DNA of 64,000 nucleotides from Allopontixanthobacter confluentis (GTDB lineage Bacteria; Pseudomonadota; Alphaproteobacteria; Sphingomonadales; Sphingomonadaceae): NCBI RefSeq assembly GCF_009827615.1, contig NZ_WTYU01000001.1:1199001-1263000 (forward strand), read 5' to 3'. Position 1 is the stretch's first letter, and every line of letters starts with the position of its first letter. The translations under genes were made by a program, and so were the position numbers. The notes below the pieces were generated by a model. It was not told the origin of the DNA, made no database searches, and saw only the letters and a program-made list of their open reading frames with translations. Positions 17,326 to 26,114 of the stretch are shown here, piece by piece.

Positions 17326-18912
17326 CTAACGAAGACCGGCGATGCGGTCCATCCATTCACCCTCGTCGCCCATGGCCTGCCTGAATTTCGCGATGGATGC
17401 CGCAGCATCAGCGCCGCCTTGGTCTTCGGCAGACAGGATGAGCATCATCGTGGGCTGGCGGCGCAGCATCATCCTGTCAACCATCGCCGCCAGCTTCAGG
17501 CGCACGGCGCTATCGGTCAGCACATTGCCGCTCCGGTAGGATGTGCGCGCCAGCCGTTTGACGTGGCCATCGGCCAGCAGATAGTCGCTATTGGCGCCGG
17601 CAATCACTGGCCCTGTGTCCAGCCACCGCCATTGTGTGCCCGGCACCAGCGCCCCTTCGCCGGCAGCGCTGGCTTCGCGGCCATCATCCTGCGCGGCGTA
17701 TAATGCCACAAACACATCAACAGTTGCGCCACCATTGGCAGAATAGCGCCCCAACAGGCGGTGGCCAGCGCCTGTGGCGCGCGGGGACCACGCGATAGCT
17801 GGCGTGTCAGCGCTGCGCTGCCATCCTGCCACCGCTGGCAGTTCGATGGAGACCGGCAATTGTGCTTCAATGCGCGATGCCGTGGCAGACCAGGCGTAAA
17901 ACCCGGCAGCCAATGCGCCCAGAATTACCAGTGCGCGCCTGCTGGTGATGCTGTGGCTGGCAAGCCAGCCGAGGCGCGGCGATGCCATGATAGGCTCGAT
18001 GGACGGTGCCAGATCATCGGGATCGCGGTCAAACCAGCGCCATGCCCCCGCGAGCAATGCCAGCACCACCAGGGCAAAGAAAATCCACCCGTAGAAGATG
18101 TGATCGAAGCCCGCTGCAAATTCGATGCCCTGTGACTGGGCGATATAGATCGTCCCCCACGCCCTGATACTGTTGGCAATTATGGGCAGGATAATCGCCG
18201 CCGCCATGAATGCCGCGCGGCGGCGCAGGCTTTTGAAACAGACATTGGCAACCAGCGTGCCCAGTGCCGCCATGGCGATGAGGAATTTCACGCCCGAACA
18301 GGCTTCTGCCACTTCGAACAATCCGCCGGGTGTTTCGATAAACACACCGTCGATTACGGCAGGAATTCCGCTCCAGTGCGTAAGCACAATGACCAGCTTT
18401 GCCGTAATTGTTTGCAGTGCCGGCACCAGTTCATCGCCAAACGGGACCAGAAAAAACAGATAGGCAAGCGGGAACAGCAATGCGGCACCAATGCGCGGCC
18501 CCAGCACCGCCAGCAGCGCCCCTTGCAAGGCCATGACCGCGCCAAGCTGGCTGGCCGTATTGACGCCCCCCACTGTCCCCAGCAGCCACAGCATCAGGGC
18601 GCCCGCCACCAGCACCAGGCCGGGCCACCACGCAGCAGGCGCCAGCCTGGCCAGCAGATCCCTTCGGGTCCACACCAGCCAGCCCGCGATAAAGGGGACA
18701 AAGAGGACATGATTGTAGGTGGAAACATTCCACCACTTGTCAAACATCACCGCCCAGTCATGCCCTGCCAGCGCCATCAGCATGGCCCATGCCAGGCCAA
18801 GATGGATCAGCGGCGCACGCCAGACGGGCGATATATGGCTGCGCCAGATGGCGGCGGGGGCACGAAACATCCCCGCTGGTGGCAAAACCTCGCCAGGCAC
18901 TTCAGGCGACAT
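17326..18912 (-). CDS. xrtA: Exosortase A fused to an EpsI domain
   Basis: Inner-membrane transpeptidase-like protease that sorts PEP-CTERM proteins, fused to an EpsI (DUF3485) domain. Residues 1-300 hold about eight membrane segments with the catalytic triad Cys205 (EACSGVKF), Arg250 (NSIRAWG) and His271 (GFDHIFYG). One further membrane segment (about 325-345) leads into a periplasmic EpsI domain (350-528). The ATG at 18912 overlaps the glycosyltransferase end by 11 bp; an upstream extension of the frame would lie inside that gene and is not credible. No PEP-CTERM substrate gene was found in the window. Confidence 0.95.
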   Translation of the reverse strand: MSPEVPGEVLPPAGMFRAPAAIWRSHISPVWRAPLIHLGLAWAMLMALAGHDWAVMFDKWWNVSTYNHVLFVPFIAGWLVWTRRDLLARLAPAAWWPGLVLVAGALMLWLLGTVGGVNTASQLGAVMALQGALLAVLGPRIGAALLFPLAYLFFLVPFGDELVPALQTITAKLVIVLTHWSGIPAVIDGVFIETPGGLFEVAEACSGVKFLIAMAALGTLVANVCFKSLRRRAAFMAAAIILPIIANSIRAWGTIYIAQSQGIEFAAGFDHIFYGWIFFALVVLALLAGAWRWFDRDPDDLAPSIEPIMASPRLGWLASHSITSRRALVILGALAAGFYAWSATASRIEAQLPVSIELPAVAGWQRSADTPAIAWSPRATGAGHRLLGRYSANGGATVDVFVALYAAQDDGREASAAGEGALVPGTQWRWLDTGPVIAGANSDYLLADGHVKRLARTSYRSGNVLTDSAVRLKLAAMVDRMMLRRQPTMMLILSAEDQGGADAAASIAKFRQAMGDEGEWMDRIAGLR

Positions 18913-20134
18913 CGCGGCGGGTGTTCTCTGTGTCTTTGCCGATGATGCTGGCGAGCGGTGCCAGCATTGCATCCCAGCTCTGGTTTTCAACCACATAGCG
19001 GCGGGCGGCAGCAGCCATGCGCAAGGCAAGAGGGCCATTGCCGAGCAACGCCAGCGCCCGTTCCACCAGGGCATGATGGCCTGCCTCGACTGCGAAATGT
19101 GTGCCGCTTGTGGCATCAATCCCGGTTGCGGCTTCCGGCGTCAGCAGAACAGGCCGCGCCATGGCCATGGCTTCCAGCACCTTGTTCTGGATGCCGCGGG
19201 CAATTTCCAGCGGCGCCACTACCAGATCAGCTGCGGCCAGAAATGGCCGGACATCGGGCACTTCGCCCCAGATGCGCACGCCGCCTGTACCATCGCGGGC
19301 CAGCAGCCGGCTGACTGGGGCCCGGCCCACCACATGGAACTGGGCATCGCCATGAATTTTTCGGATTTCAGGCAGAATGTGATCAATCACCCGTTCTGCC
19401 GCGGCAATGTTGGGCGCATAATCCATCTGCCCCGTAAACACGAGATGCGGACCCTTCGCGCTGACAAGATCAGCATGGGGGAGCGCTGACTGCGGATTGA
19501 ACTGGCCTGCGTCAATGCCGTTGCGCAAGGCAGTGACAGCGCCGCCAGCGTGGGGGCCGATGCGCGCGCGAAACAGCTGCGCTTCGGCATCACTGACCAG
19601 CAAGATACGCTCGGCGCGCAAGGCCAGACGCTGTTCTTCAGTGGCCAGAACGCGGCCTTCACGCGCATCCACCCAGCGGCGCGGTGACCTGCCTTTTTCC
19701 GCATAGGCTTCAAATTTGGCGGAATCGACATCGCACAGGTCAACCACCACCCGCCCGGCAAAATCGGCAGGAATATATTGCCCCATTTGCCCGGAAAATA
19801 CGAAAATGGTGTCGATTTCATGATCGGTCAGCGTGTTTGCCACCCATTCGCGCATGGCGGAGTGCGCAAATGCTGTCACGCTGACCGCTTTTGCGCTCAT
19901 GATGGCTTCGATACCGGCGCGCACCATGCTTTTCGTCCGCCGCACCAATATATGGCTGGCCACGCCTTCACGCAGCCTGTTTTCGTGCTGCAAATCACTG
20001 TCAGTGTCGGCAAAACAGCCAACATGCACTGGCGCGAGTTGCTGCAAAGCTTGCAACAGATGGTGGGAACGGATCTTGTCCCCCCGGTCTGGCGGATAGG
20101 GGATGCGGTGGGCCAGGAACAGAATATCACCCAT
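18902..20134 (-). CDS. Glycosyltransferase, XrtA/PEP-CTERM associated (family 4-like)
   Basis: A 410-aa GT-B glycosyltransferase of the PEP-CTERM/EpsH1-associated sugar transferase type. The N-terminal HRIPYPPDRGDKIRSHH is a hallmark of that group, and the C-terminal half has the EIARGIQNKVLEAMAMARPV nucleotide-sugar site. It probably acts in the cytoplasm on the undecaprenyl-linked exopolysaccharide repeat. The ATG at 20134 shares one base with the TGA of the FemAB gene (TGATG), and its 3' end overlaps xrtA by 11 bp, so translation is coupled on both sides. Confidence 0.92.
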   Translation of the reverse strand: MGDILFLAHRIPYPPDRGDKIRSHHLLQALQQLAPVHVGCFADTDSDLQHENRLREGVASHILVRRTKSMVRAGIEAIMSAKAVSVTAFAHSAMREWVANTLTDHEIDTIFVFSGQMGQYIPADFAGRVVVDLCDVDSAKFEAYAEKGRSPRRWVDAREGRVLATEEQRLALRAERILLVSDAEAQLFRARIGPHAGGAVTALRNGIDAGQFNPQSALPHADLVSAKGPHLVFTGQMDYAPNIAAAERVIDHILPEIRKIHGDAQFHVVGRAPVSRLLARDGTGGVRIWGEVPDVRPFLAAADLVVAPLEIARGIQNKVLEAMAMARPVLLTPEAATGIDATSGTHFAVEAGHHALVERALALLGNGPLALRMAAAARRYVVENQSWDAMLAPLASIIGKDTENTRRDVA

Positions 20135-21198
20135 CACGCCAGCCCCTTGGCAATAAAGGGGCCGATGGCATTGGCGACCCTGAGAGGCAGCCGTTTCCAC
20201 AATTCTATCTTGGCAGAATATGCAGCATTGGCAGGGCTGAGATCGCGGCGTTTCGCGCCTGGCGCAGTCCAGCTGGCATATTCGAGCGGCTGCGGCGTAA
20301 AGCCCCAGTTTTTCTTGTAATGATACGGCCCGCTTGCCGTTTTTGACCGGCCAAAATCAAAGCGGGTGCAGCCGCGCCGGGCGGCATGCAGCATCAGTTG
20401 GTAATACATCACTTCATTGGCGCGCAAATGGCGCGCAGCCAATGTCCCGCCGCCCCAATAGGGCATGACCGCGCCGTCATGATACAGCGACAGCACGCTG
20501 GCCACAGCGGCGCCCTGATGGCGCACGGTAAGAATATCCGCATCATCACCGAACGCATCCAGCACGGCATCAAACAGGCTGCGCGGGAATACCGGCGTGC
20601 CAAGATTGCGGACGCTTTGTGCATAGACGCTGTAATGGCTTGCGCGGTCTCGCTCGCTCGTGCCGGTTTCGACAGCGAGGTCCATTTTAAGGCCTTTGCG
20701 AATTTCAGCGCGTTGTTTGCGGGGGATGGCAAGCAGCTGCGCTTCGGCGTCAGCGGCCAGTTCTGCGACAAAGCCGCAATGGCTTTGCGTTGTGCGGTCC
20801 CAATCAGCAGGCGCGCTGCCGCCGCGTATCTCCACCGTCTGGCAGGAATGGCGCAGCGCCAGTTCTTCTGCGCGGCGGCACAAGGCACTCGCTGTGCGGC
20901 CATCTGTTGCCAGCGGGCCGCCGCCCACTGCAAAACCGCTCGAGACCAGTGCGCGGCCAAAAATGGCCGAATGTACCCTGGTCAATGGCAGCCATCCCGC
21001 AATCTCCCCGCCGTGTTCCGACAGCAGGCCAGTTGCGACTTGCCCTGTGCCGCGCTCAACCGCATTCAGCCACAAGGGCCGATGAAACGGCGTTCCCCCC
21101 AACGCCCGCACGAAATGTTCAATCCGCGCAGCCTCATTGGCATCACCGAGATTGGCGAGCGAAACCTGCGGGGTTGAATGGGGAAAAGGCGCGTTCAT
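20134..21198 (-). CDS. FemAB-family XrtA/PEP-CTERM-associated protein
   Basis: A 354-aa protein with tandem GNAT-like folds of the FemAB/Acetyltransf_6 type. The RKQRAEIRKGLK helix and the terminal FDFGRSKTASGPYHYKKNWGF motif are typical of PEP-CTERM-associated FemAB proteins. FemAB relatives transfer aminoacyl groups to cell-wall or lipid-linked sugars; here the acceptor is presumably the exopolysaccharide intermediate. The start ATG overlaps the deacetylase stop by 4 nt (ATGA). I rejected a 20-codon upstream extension inside the deacetylase. Confidence 0.92.
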   Translation of the reverse strand: MNAPFPHSTPQVSLANLGDANEAARIEHFVRALGGTPFHRPLWLNAVERGTGQVATGLLSEHGGEIAGWLPLTRVHSAIFGRALVSSGFAVGGGPLATDGRTASALCRRAEELALRHSCQTVEIRGGSAPADWDRTTQSHCGFVAELAADAEAQLLAIPRKQRAEIRKGLKMDLAVETGTSERDRASHYSVYAQSVRNLGTPVFPRSLFDAVLDAFGDDADILTVRHQGAAVASVLSLYHDGAVMPYWGGGTLAARHLRANEVMYYQLMLHAARRGCTRFDFGRSKTASGPYHYKKNWGFTPQPLEYASWTAPGAKRRDLSPANAAYSAKIELWKRLPLRVANAIGPFIAKGLA

Positions 21199-22088
21199 GC
21201 GGCCAGCGCCGCGGCCCTGCCCGCCTCTTGCAGAGCGATCATATCCATGCGGCCCCACGCAAATTCCTGCACCAGTTCACGCAGCTTTGGCGCCATTTTG
21301 CCAAGATTGGTATAATGGCGCAGCCGCGACTTTATCGGCGCATTGGGCACGCGCGGTTGGGCGGGGTCGATTTCCCATGGGTGAAAGTAAAAAATCGCCG
21401 GACGCTGCTCTGTCCGGTTAACCTGCCGGATGGCCCAGCGCGAAAATGCATAGGGCAGCACGCGGAAAAACCCGCCGCCGCCTGCCGCAACCCGCTTGCC
21501 GCCCAGAATTGCGGTGGTCACCGGAATTTCCACCAGATCGGACCATGGTAATGGCTTGAAAGCAAAACGCGGCGCGTCGCTCCACCCGTAATGGTCATGC
21601 GCGAGCGGCGCGACACTGGAAGAATAGGCATAGCCCTGCTCGGCCAGTTCCAGATACGCCCACGGCGTGCGTTCATCGATGGAGAAACTGGGGGCACGAT
21701 AGCCGGTGATTTTCACGCCGGAGGTATCTTCGAGAATATCGCGCGCCAGCTTGATATCGGCGCCAAATTGCTTGCGGTCAAAATTGAACACGCGGGCATG
21801 GTCATAGCCATGGCTGGCCAGTTCGTGCCCTGCATCCACAATCCGCCGCATCAACGCAGGATTCCGGCGGGCCACCCAGCCAAGGGTGAAAAAGGTCGCT
21901 TTCACATCAGCTTCGGCAAACATGTCGAGGATGCGCAAGACATTGTCTTCCACCCGCAGGGACAAGCCATCCCAGTCCTGCCGGTCGATGACATTTTCAA
22001 ATGCCCCCACCTGAAACCAGTCTTCCACGTCAACGGACAAACCATTGGTAATGGGGGGATGCGCCGGGATCATGCGGTTATCAGGCAT
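21195..22088 (-). CDS. XrtA-system polysaccharide deacetylase
   Basis: NodB-family metal-dependent deacetylase of about 297 aa, expected to remove acetyl groups from N-acetyl sugars of the exported polymer. Motif 1 is SVDVEDWF (Asp20, Asp23). Motif 2 is SHGYDH (metal His93, His97). Motif 3 is GYRAPSFS, and a FYFHPWEID segment supplies the late His. No signal peptide is obvious. Start choice is uncertain between ATG 22088 and ATG 22073, because an 11-bp direct repeat covers this stretch and no Shine-Dalgarno stands out. It lies 7 nt after the ATPase gene. Confidence 0.92.
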   Translation of the reverse strand: MPDNRMIPAHPPITNGLSVDVEDWFQVGAFENVIDRQDWDGLSLRVEDNVLRILDMFAEADVKATFFTLGWVARRNPALMRRIVDAGHELASHGYDHARVFNFDRKQFGADIKLARDILEDTSGVKITGYRAPSFSIDERTPWAYLELAEQGYAYSSSVAPLAHDHYGWSDAPRFAFKPLPWSDLVEIPVTTAILGGKRVAAGGGGFFRVLPYAFSRWAIRQVNRTEQRPAIFYFHPWEIDPAQPRVPNAPIKSRLRHYTNLGKMAPKLRELVQEFAWGRMDMIALQEAGRAAALAA

Positions 22089-22101
22089 ATGGTTATCAGG
22101 C
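22076..22101 (-). repeat. 11-bp direct repeat at the deacetylase start
   Basis: GGTTATCAGGC occurs at 22076-22086 and again at 22091-22101, a 15-bp period, on the plus strand as written. The copies span the end of the ATPase gene and the first codons of the deacetylase. The repeat may be a small tandem duplication that created the alternative start codon. Confidence 0.6.
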
Positions 22102-23295
22102 TGCCGCGCGCGGCTTTTCACCGCTCTCGATCCACTCGATCAGCATGGTCAGCACATGGCGGACGGTGCGTTCCTGTTCTTCCAGCCGCGCCTGCATCAT
22201 TTCCATCTCCCGATTCAGGTCAGACAGATCCGGCGCATTTTGCCGCCGCCGTTCGATCTGCGCGAGTTCCACCACTGCCTGTTGCAATTCAGCGATCTGC
22301 GCGTCCCGGTGGGCCAGCATTTCTTCCAGCCTGTGCTGCTCTCCACCCGATACCGCATCCATATCGTGCGGCATTACGTGATCAGAAGCCGCGCATTGAG
22401 CAGCGTGCTTGACCGGGCCTGCCGCGGATTGGCCAGCGAAACCCTGCGTTACTGCATGGGGCTTGCCATTGGCAGGCGCGGCATTGTCGCGCGCCATTTC
22501 AGTCAGCACCGATGCCAGCATGGCTTCGTCAATCAGTTCGCTCTGTTCGACCGCGCCCAGCAGCAACAGCCGTGTGACAATCTGGTTCACACGGCGCGGG
22601 ATGCCGTCCGTTGCATCATACAGATCGCCAAAAATGCCTGGCGCAAACCTCGGATTGCCCTGCCAGCCGACGCAGTGCAGGCGGTGTTCGATATAAGGTT
22701 GCAGTTCGGCCTGCTCCATCGCTTCCAGATGGTGGGTGGCGATCACCCGCTGGCGCAATTGTTCCAGCGATTGGTGGCCGGCCAGCACAGTTTTGAATTC
22801 CGGCTGACCCAGCAGCAGCACCTGCAGCAGCGGATGTGCGCCGAGCTGGAAATTGGACAACATGCGCAATTCTTCCAGCGCTTCGACAGACAGGTTCTGG
22901 GATTCGTCGACCACCAGCAGGCAGCGCCGCCCTTCCCGCGCCTCTGCGTGAAGGAAGCCTTCGATAGCGCCCAGCGCGGCAGCCTTGTCGTGCCCGTCAA
23001 CCTGAAGGCCAAAACTGCTGGCTGCGATATGCACCAGTTCCTTGCCATCCAGATTGCTGGTGACCACTTGCCCCACGGTCAGCCGTTCAGGATCGATTTT
23101 CTTCATCAGATGCGCAACCAGCGTGGATTTGCCCGCCCCGACTTCGCCCGTAATGACAATGAAGCCCTCCGCCTGCGCCATGCCGTACCCCAGATAGGAT
23201 AATGCCTTGCGGTGGGTCGCGCTTTCAAAATAGAACGCAGGGTCAGGCGTCAGCTGGAAAGGGCGCCCCGTGAGACTGTAGTAATTGTCAAACAT
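22096..23295 (-). CDS. XrtA/PEP-CTERM system-associated ATPase
   Basis: An ExeA/GspA-like AAA ATPase of 399 aa. The N-terminus MFDNYYSLTGRPFQLTPDP is diagnostic. Walker A is GEVGAGKS (50-57), Walker B is CLLVVDESQN, and HHLEAM-type and DGIPRRVNQI sensor segments follow. The last 90 residues are rich in Glu, Gln and Arg and predicted coiled coil (about 310-385), suggesting self-assembly or docking. It probably powers or regulates assembly of the export apparatus. It is 17 nt downstream of the beta-barrel gene. Confidence 0.92.
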   Translation of the reverse strand: MFDNYYSLTGRPFQLTPDPAFYFESATHRKALSYLGYGMAQAEGFIVITGEVGAGKSTLVAHLMKKIDPERLTVGQVVTSNLDGKELVHIAASSFGLQVDGHDKAAALGAIEGFLHAEAREGRRCLLVVDESQNLSVEALEELRMLSNFQLGAHPLLQVLLLGQPEFKTVLAGHQSLEQLRQRVIATHHLEAMEQAELQPYIEHRLHCVGWQGNPRFAPGIFGDLYDATDGIPRRVNQIVTRLLLLGAVEQSELIDEAMLASVLTEMARDNAAPANGKPHAVTQGFAGQSAAGPVKHAAQCAASDHVMPHDMDAVSGGEQHRLEEMLAHRDAQIAELQQAVVELAQIERRRQNAPDLSDLNREMEMMQARLEEQERTVRHVLTMLIEWIESGEKPRAAA

Positions 23296-23312
23296 TATCT
23301 GTGCTCCCAGCG

Positions 23313-25007
23313 TCAGAAATCATATCGCAGGCCCAGCAGGGCCGATGCAGCAGTGATGTCATCGACCGACACGGCAGTGTCGATATGGTCGATGGCAACC
23401 GCCGCTCGTGCGGACAGCCTGCCTGTCAGGCTGCGGCGATAGGCTGCCGATGCGCCGATGGCGAAAACGTCGCCAGTGTTATTGAAACCACTCCTGAGCC
23501 AATTGGCGTAGGTGTTGGCAGAATATCCAGCGCTGCTACCCAACTCACCGTCGAGATAGAAAGTGACCCAGTAATTCTCGTCGATCACGCCATTGGCAGC
23601 GGCCAGCGCCGTCCCGGGCGCAGCGATGAATTTGCGGCGATCATAGCCCGCACCCACCCCGGCATTCATCCGGCCAAGGCTGGCTGAATAATTCGCCGCG
23701 ATACCGCGCGAACGGAATGTGGCCGACCGGATGGAGCCCAACGCGCCAGACAGGCAGGCATTGCCCTCACTGCTGGCCACGCAGCCGCCCAGATCGCCGG
23801 TGAGCGAATTGCGCGTTGCGGAAAAACGCGTGGGCAAATTCGCCAGCGCATTGTTCAGCTGCCCGCCAAAACCGGCAACCGCGTCATAGACAGAAACGCC
23901 CAGCCTGCTCCTGCGGGTGGGCGCCCAGTCAAAACTGCCATGATAGGTCGCTGAATCATAGCGGCGGCCAACAGTGGCTTCCAGCGTTGTTCTGCGGCTG
24001 GGGCGCCACACCACGCCGACATCCCAGATCAACCCCGATACGTCATAGGCGATTTGGCGCGGCGCGGATGCATCTGTCACGATGCGGCCATCAGGGCCGG
24101 TTACGGGGAAACCATCAGCATCAAGCAGCGCATCGCGGCTCGATACTTCGACATCCTCGTAACCAATTCCGGCAACGACGACCAGGCTGCGGCGCACCGG
24201 CACGGTGATGTCGGCGCGCACATGGGCATCGCGCACGCGTTGGTCGAAATTGGATATATTTTCCTGCATCCAGCCGCCGCCAATGCCCAGTCCCACCGGC
24301 AATGGTTGCCCCGGATGGGTTGCCGCGTGAAAATTGGCTACCTGCACGGTGCTGTCGTCAAAAATATCGATCGGGCGCACGCCGTTGGGCGTGATCAGCG
24401 CATTGTCTGTTTCCACCCTTGTATAGCCGATGCGGTAATTGGCGTTCAGTTCTACATCGCCTGCCGCAGCGTGCAGGTTTGGCCCGGCAAACACCGAATA
24501 AATCTGGCTGGAATTATCTTGTGCGCCAATCGCCGCGCCAATCGGGGTGAGCGATGCTGCGCCATTGCCGTTCAAGGTGCTGCGCGCCGCAAGCGCGCCT
24601 GCTTCCACGGTCAGCGCACGCGGAATTATGGTGGCATAGCCGCGCGCAACCCCGCTTAACGTGTCGGAACCAGCCGCATTGTCGCCATAGGCGATATTGC
24701 GTTCATATCTGACCGAGACAGAGCCGCCATTGTTTCGCCCAGTAATGGCCGCGTCCACACCGGCCGCAATCTGGGTATAGGTCACAACATCATCTTCAGG
24801 CGAAAACTGCACGACCAGAAGCTGCGATGCTTCGATATAAGGGGCAACCTGCACGGGCGAGCCGCCAGACGTCCGGCCCTGCTGCGGCTCATTTTTGCCC
24901 TGGTTGCCTTTCTGCATGCCTGCCTGCCGGTCCTGCGCAGCCGCAGGGGCACCAAGGCACAGGGCCGCAAGGCACAGGGCTGCAACAGGCGCAATTTTAG
25001 AAGACAT
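23313..25007 (-). CDS. XrtA/PEP-CTERM system-associated outer membrane beta-barrel protein
   Basis: A 564-aa outer-membrane protein. A signal peptide (about 1-24, ending APAAAQ) is followed by a Gln/Gly-rich segment and then alternating hydrophobic strands to a terminal aromatic, LLGLRYDF, the usual beta-barrel insertion signal. It belongs to the PEP-CTERM-associated barrel group and may be the outer-membrane route for polymer. I chose ATG 25007, although the frame also opens at GTG 25022. The kinase gene ends 17 nt upstream of the ATG. The long repetitive barrel resembles CapA/LPS-assembly-like porins only loosely. Confidence 0.88.
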   Translation of the reverse strand: MSSKIAPVAALCLAALCLGAPAAAQDRQAGMQKGNQGKNEPQQGRTSGGSPVQVAPYIEASQLLVVQFSPEDDVVTYTQIAAGVDAAITGRNNGGSVSVRYERNIAYGDNAAGSDTLSGVARGYATIIPRALTVEAGALAARSTLNGNGAASLTPIGAAIGAQDNSSQIYSVFAGPNLHAAAGDVELNANYRIGYTRVETDNALITPNGVRPIDIFDDSTVQVANFHAATHPGQPLPVGLGIGGGWMQENISNFDQRVRDAHVRADITVPVRRSLVVVAGIGYEDVEVSSRDALLDADGFPVTGPDGRIVTDASAPRQIAYDVSGLIWDVGVVWRPSRRTTLEATVGRRYDSATYHGSFDWAPTRRSRLGVSVYDAVAGFGGQLNNALANLPTRFSATRNSLTGDLGGCVASSEGNACLSGALGSIRSATFRSRGIAANYSASLGRMNAGVGAGYDRRKFIAAPGTALAAANGVIDENYWVTFYLDGELGSSAGYSANTYANWLRSGFNNTGDVFAIGASAAYRRSLTGRLSARAAVAIDHIDTAVSVDDITAASALLGLRYDF

Positions 25008-25024
25008 GCGGGCCAGCAACACTG

Positions 25025-26104
25025 TCAGGCACCATATCCGTAATAAGACCCGAAATTGCGTCCGCTGGGACTGTAATCGGTCGCATTCAACAGCAATTTG
25101 ATGTCCGGGCAGGCCGACAGAAGATGCACCGCATCTTCCAGCGCGCTCTGGCCCGTGCGATCTGCGCGGGCGACCAGAATGGCCTGGCCCACATGATTTG
25201 CCAGTTCAGCCGCTGGCGATGCGGACAAGGCTGGCGGGCTGTCAAAAATAACGATGCGATCAGGTGCGCCCACGGTCAGGCGGTCCACCACTTCGGCAGT
25301 GCGTCCGGCGCTTAGATATTCGCTGTCAAACGCCGTCTGGTTGCCCGCCGGTAACACCCACAGTCCGGGGATATCTGTCCCCATCACCAGATCTTCCGGC
25401 AGGATGGACGGATCGGCCAGACAATCCATGAAGCCCGGCCCCTTGGGCAGCCCCAGCGTGGAAAGAATGGACGGCTTGGCAAAATCTGCATCCACCAGCA
25501 GCACTTCGCGGTCCCGTTCAGCCGCCATCGCAATGGCCAGATTGGTAGCGCAAAAGGTCTTGCCCTCGCCCGGATGGGGCGAACAGATCAGCACCCGCCG
25601 TGACCGCGCGGTTTCCCGTTCCATGGCGGATGACAGGATCTGCCGTTTAACAATCCTGAATTCTTCGATGAGCGCCGTGACCGGACCTTCGGGCACGATC
25701 ATGCCCTGATCGCGCAGATGGTTCCGATCAATCGGGAAACGCTCCCCTGTGAAAGTCACTCGCGGCGCAGCGCTTTTGCCTGCGCCCAGAGGCGCTGCTG
25801 GCGCAGCGGGCGCCGCAGGCACGCGCGGTGCGGGCCGCGCAGGTGGCAGCATGTGCCCGTCGGCCAGCGGCGCCGCGTCTCGTGGCTTACCATGCGCGCC
25901 CTGCGGCATGGCGGCGGCGCGCATCGCCGCGTCATTTTGCGCGGGCCTGCGCAATTGGCTCCTTGGCGCATCAGGTAAAGCAGCAGGCACAGCCGGCGCC
26001 CTGAACTGGTCCAGACCATAGCTTCCGCCTGCTCTTTCAAACAGCGAAGCGCTGCCTTTGCCGGTCTCGGCATCCGGCGCGGGGATTTTGCGATGTTCGG
26101 TCAA
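25025..26104 (-). CDS. XrtA-associated tyrosine autokinase (BY-kinase)
   Basis: Cytoplasmic bacterial tyrosine kinase of the CpsD/Wzc-C type that controls polymer length together with the adjacent Wzz-like protein. Walker A is SPHPGEGKTF (Lys182), Walker A' is VLLVDADF (201-208) and Walker B is IVIFDSPP. A Tyr cluster, SYYGYGA, sits at the extreme C-terminus. The N-terminal 130 residues are low-complexity Ala/Pro-rich. I place the start at TTG 26104, because GAGGA lies 7 nt upstream, 10 nt after the previous stop; a longer frame inside the upstream gene is rejected. It has 359 aa. Confidence 0.92.
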   Translation of the reverse strand: MTEHRKIPAPDAETGKGSASLFERAGGSYGLDQFRAPAVPAALPDAPRSQLRRPAQNDAAMRAAAMPQGAHGKPRDAAPLADGHMLPPARPAPRVPAAPAAPAAPLGAGKSAAPRVTFTGERFPIDRNHLRDQGMIVPEGPVTALIEEFRIVKRQILSSAMERETARSRRVLICSPHPGEGKTFCATNLAIAMAAERDREVLLVDADFAKPSILSTLGLPKGPGFMDCLADPSILPEDLVMGTDIPGLWVLPAGNQTAFDSEYLSAGRTAEVVDRLTVGAPDRIVIFDSPPALSASPAAELANHVGQAILVARADRTGQSALEDAVHLLSACPDIKLLLNATDYSPSGRNFGSYYGYGA

Positions 26105-26114
26105 TTGCGCGTCC

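Noticed and set aside
18913-19119. N-terminal extension of XrtA (69 residues) starting at 19119
   Set aside because: It lies inside the glycosyltransferase gene in another frame and is composed of unnatural residues; ATG 18912 gives the normal family start.
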